Assembly: GCA_013697245.1 (NCBI GenBank) | Contig: JACCXH010000036.1 | Coordinates: forward strand, 1-52,461 | DNA: 52,461 bases | From: Bacteroidota bacterium | GTDB taxonomy: Bacteria; Bacteroidota; Bacteroidia; B-17B0; Aurantibacillaceae | Direction of reading: 5' to 3' | Shown here: positions 49,798 to 52,461 of the stretch, piece by piece | Layout of the letters: every line of letters begins with the position of its first letter | Numbering within the stretch: the first letter of the stretch is position 1 | Made by a program: the position numbers and the translations under genes | The notes under the pieces: model-generated | What the model was told of the DNA's origin: nothing | Seen by the model: only the letters and a program-made list of their open reading frames with translations | Database searches by the model: none

Positions 49798-52338
49798 ATG
49801 AAAAAACTATCTACACTCTTGTTTCTTGCCTTTGGTTATTTATTTTTCGCGCAACCAACCTCTTTTACATCAAAAGGCATTGGTGGTGGTGGGGCGCTTT
49901 TCGCCTGCGCTATTAATCCTGCAAATACCAGTGAATATTATATTTCTTGCGATATGGGTGAATTATTTCACACAACTAATTTTGGTAACTCATATAATCA
50001 GGTAAATTTTCAGCAATTAATTGGCGGCCATAATTCTAAAGTATGTTTTACTTCGAGTGTAGGTTTATTGTATTCAATTAGTTATGCTAACAATATGGTG
50101 CAACCAATGAAAAGTACCGACAATGGTATAACATGGTCTGTGTTACCGGGAAACCCAACCAATACCGAAGAAACATATAGTATTGATGCAGATTATAATA
50201 ATCCTTTGCGCGTAATAATTTCTTATTATGGAAATATTTATTTTTCCAGCAACGGTGGCAATACTTTTACCAGCATTCACACAGCAACCAATACAGGTGC
50301 AGGAAATGTTGTGGGCGGTGTTTTTTTTGATGGCAATAATATTTATATAGGAACAAATGATGGCGTTTTAGTTTCAACAAATGGTGGAACTTCTTTTAAC
50401 GTGGTGGCAATAACAGGTTTGCCGGCTACAGATAGGATCTGGTCTTTTGCCGGTGCTAAAGTTGGACCAATTACACGTTTCTTTTGCATTACCGGTGCTG
50501 TTGGAAATGTTTATGTTGGTGTTGTTGGTTCTGATTATTATCAATTTGCAACAGGCGTTTATGCGGTTGATTATGGCTCGGGAAACTGGGTTTCTAAAGT
50601 AACTACAGGTATGAACCTTACAAACGATTTTCCAATGTTTGTGGGCATGGCTGGTAATGATATCAATACTGTTTATCTTGCGGGTAGCGATATTAATTCT
50701 TATCCAAATGTTTTAAAAACAACAAACGCGGGTACTGGTTGGTCGCATGTTTTTAATACAGCTGCCAATCAAAATATTATTACCGGTTGGAGCGGGGCAG
50801 GAGGAGACCGTAACTGGGGTTATGGCGAATGTGCATTTGGTGTTGCCGTTGCACCCAATAATTCGCAAAGTGTTATTTTTGGAGACTTTGGTTTTATTCA
50901 TAAAACAAATAATGGCGGCACAACTTGGTCGCAAGGTTATGTAGATCCAACCGGGCAGCACCCTGCTAATGCTAATACACCAACCAATCAAAATTATCAA
51001 AGTGTAGGGATTGAAAATACAACCTGCTGGCAGGTAGAGTGGATGAATGCTACCACCATGTTCTCTTGTTTTTCAGATATTCGTGGTGTAAGAAGTACCG
51101 ATGGTGGAAACTCCTGGTCATTTAACTATGCCGGAAGTACATCCAACTCAACGTATCGTATCGCCAAACACCCAACTAACGGTACGCTATATGCCGGAAC
51201 ATCGAACATTCACGATATGTACCAAAGTACACGTTTAGCCGATGCGCAGTTAGATGCTATAGATCCCAACGGAAAAATTATTTATTCAACCAACAGCGGT
51301 TCTACATGGCAAAATTTAAAAGTGTTCAATCACCCTGTATTTTGGGTAGCGGTAGACCCAAACAACGGTAACCGTGCTTACGCCAGTGTTATTCATTATA
51401 GCGGCGGTACAGGAGTTGGTGGGGTTTATGTGTCAAGTGATCTTAATAATCTTGGTACATCTACATGGACTTTATTACCAAACCCACCACGCACCGAAAA
51501 ACATCCTGTAAGTTTGGTTGTATTGAACGATGGTAAATTAGTGGCAACCTATTCGGGCCGAAGAACAAGTGCCGGTGCATTTACTGCAAGTTCAGGTGTA
51601 TTCATTTACGATCCTGTATTAAACAGCTGGACCGATGTTTCGCATACCGGTATGTATTATTGGACAAAAGATATTGTGATCGATCCTAACGACCCATTAC
51701 AAAATACATGGTACGCCGGTGTTTTTAGCGGTTGGGGCGGCCCGGCAAGCGGTTTAGGTGGTTTGTATAAAACAACCAACCGTGGTGTGAGCTGGGTTAA
51801 ATTAACCAACACATCTATTATCGACAGAGTTACTTCTTGTACTTTCAACCCAAGTAATGCCAATCAAATTTTTATGACCACCGAAACAAATGGTTTATGG
51901 CAATGTAATAATATCAATACAGCAACACCAACTTTTTCTATTGTACAAAGCTATCCTTTCCAACAGCCGGAAAGGGTTTTCTTTAATCCATTTAATACAA
52001 ACGAAATGTGGGTAACCAGTTTTGGAAATGGCATGAAAATGGGAAGTTTATTACCAACAGGTAATTTTGAATTTAAGAGTGGTGTTGCAGATGATATTAA
52101 TTTATATCCAAACCCGGCATCAAATTTATTGACAATAGATTCTAAATTAAACGCCGGTAAATTTGATGAAGTGCAGATCTTTGATCTTACAGGACGTTTG
52201 GTTTCTAAAACAAAAATCTCTAAAACAGAAAGCAATGCTTCTATGGATGTTTCTGGCTTTGATAGCGGCGCCTATATTGCCAATATATTATTGGAAGGAA
52301 AAGTTGTTGCTGCCAAAAAATTTGTGGTAGCTAAATAG
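49798..52338 (+). CDS. Secreted BNR/sialidase-type propeller protein with T9SS type A domain
   Basis: An 846-residue secreted protein. The signal peptide ends about residue 19 ('GYLFFAQ'). Many Asp-box (S-x-D/N-x-G-x-T-W) repeats are present: 'STDNGITWSVL', 'SSNGGNTFTS', 'STNGGTSFNV', 'KTNNGGTTWSQ', 'STDGGNSWSF', 'STNSGSTWQNL' and 'KTTNRGVSWVKL'. This suggests two tandem beta-propellers like GH74 xyloglucanases or VPS10-type proteins. Catalytic acids of GH74 were not verified, so a binding role is equally possible. The last ~75 residues ('NLYPNPASNLLTID...GAYIANILLEGK') are a type A sorting domain. It stands alone after the metalloprotease gene, same strand, 80 bp apart. Confidence 0.88.
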   Translation: MKKLSTLLFLAFGYLFFAQPTSFTSKGIGGGGALFACAINPANTSEYYISCDMGELFHTTNFGNSYNQVNFQQLIGGHNSKVCFTSSVGLLYSISYANNMVQPMKSTDNGITWSVLPGNPTNTEETYSIDADYNNPLRVIISYYGNIYFSSNGGNTFTSIHTATNTGAGNVVGGVFFDGNNIYIGTNDGVLVSTNGGTSFNVVAITGLPATDRIWSFAGAKVGPITRFFCITGAVGNVYVGVVGSDYYQFATGVYAVDYGSGNWVSKVTTGMNLTNDFPMFVGMAGNDINTVYLAGSDINSYPNVLKTTNAGTGWSHVFNTAANQNIITGWSGAGGDRNWGYGECAFGVAVAPNNSQSVIFGDFGFIHKTNNGGTTWSQGYVDPTGQHPANANTPTNQNYQSVGIENTTCWQVEWMNATTMFSCFSDIRGVRSTDGGNSWSFNYAGSTSNSTYRIAKHPTNGTLYAGTSNIHDMYQSTRLADAQLDAIDPNGKIIYSTNSGSTWQNLKVFNHPVFWVAVDPNNGNRAYASVIHYSGGTGVGGVYVSSDLNNLGTSTWTLLPNPPRTEKHPVSLVVLNDGKLVATYSGRRTSAGAFTASSGVFIYDPVLNSWTDVSHTGMYYWTKDIVIDPNDPLQNTWYAGVFSGWGGPASGLGGLYKTTNRGVSWVKLTNTSIIDRVTSCTFNPSNANQIFMTTETNGLWQCNNINTATPTFSIVQSYPFQQPERVFFNPFNTNEMWVTSFGNGMKMGSLLPTGNFEFKSGVADDINLYPNPASNLLTIDSKLNAGKFDEVQIFDLTGRLVSKTKISKTESNASMDVSGFDSGAYIANILLEGKVVAAKKFVVAK

Positions 52339-52461
52339 GGTTCACTTAAACTCACAAAGTGTTTATAAATAAAGACCTTTAGGGATAAAAAAACAAAATA
52401 GATGCAAGACATTTGTAGATAACCTTAAAAAAAGCTTGCAGATGATTTGCGTAAAAGATGA
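52339..52461. other. Right-edge non-coding tail
   Basis: 123 bases with no open frame supported and no strong hairpin. CACTT (52345-52349) and AAGTG (52359-52363) can form a weak 5-bp stem, too poor to call a terminator. Confidence 0.5.

Overview
The window reads as an ordinary chromosomal segment of a low-GC member of the Bacteroidota. The evidence is a type IX secretion system (T9SS) PorP/SprF protein, at least six cargo proteins with type A C-terminal sorting domains and one with the type B 'gliding-motility' C-terminus, an ELWxxDGT-repeat protein, a GSCFA protein, a DUF3467 protein, a cytochrome oxidase tail operon (ctaB, two subunit III genes, subunit IV), and promoters of the Bacteroidota type (TTTG about 19-20 nt before TAnnTTTG). 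The genus cannot be fixed from this sequence. No phage, integrase, transposase, CRISPR array, toxin-antitoxin pair or plasmid gene was seen, and no tRNA gene was recognised.

Layout. The left edge is the 3' part of a 5S rRNA gene with its terminator, so an rRNA operon lies just outside. Then come a T9SS cargo gene, trmN6, and a two-gene minus-strand unit (type B giant adhesin-like protein then PorP/SprF) closed by a strong terminator. From 7 to 14.6 kb on the plus strand are carA, gap, apt, an acyl-CoA dehydrogenase, a small overlapping three-gene operon (helical-repeat protein, unknown protein, ArsC/Spx-like protein) and a membrane-anchored SpoIIE-type phosphatase. From 14.6 to 28.7 kb the minus strand holds an ELWxxDGT protein, aspS plus a TSUP exporter, a GSCFA protein behind a CCA-transferase gene, proline dehydrogenase, an M16 peptidase and dnaX. 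One plus-strand gene, a PstS-like binding protein, sits inside this stretch. From 28.8 to 45.5 kb are a carboxypeptidase-regulatory-domain protein and a DinB-like protein (plus). They are followed on the minus strand by kelch/T9SS plus SRPBCC, the tex/zinc-ribbon/aroE group, the nucleoside phosphorylase/pyrF/DUF3467/membrane-protein operon and an OmpA-TPR lipoprotein. The right end (45.7-52.3 kb, plus) is the ctaB-coxIII-coxIII-coxIV operon with terminator, then two T9SS cargo genes: a zinc-metalloprotease-like protein and a BNR-propeller protein.

Functional themes. Housekeeping genes (aspS, dnaX, tex, pyrF, carA, aroE, apt, gap, trmN6, cca) alternate with secreted or surface proteins. carA, pyrF and the nucleoside phosphorylase all touch pyrimidine metabolism but are not adjacent. 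The PorP/SprF-type B pair fits the known pattern in which a SprF-like outer-membrane protein is needed for its linked type B substrate.

The most unusual material is non-coding. Two intergenic elements (8551-8729 and 30281-30460) share a nested design: outer arms of an 'ATTAGTG' type around a perfect central hairpin. Two further repeat elements lie in gaps at 10304-10395 and 43685-43729. The phosphatase gene at 13218-14618 appears to carry two short dispersed-repeat insertions inside its catalytic domain, one of them an exact 7-nt periodic AGTC repeat. I did not find a convincing new multi-gene defence or biosynthetic system. The repeat elements and the small repeat-protein operon are the best candidates for something under-described.
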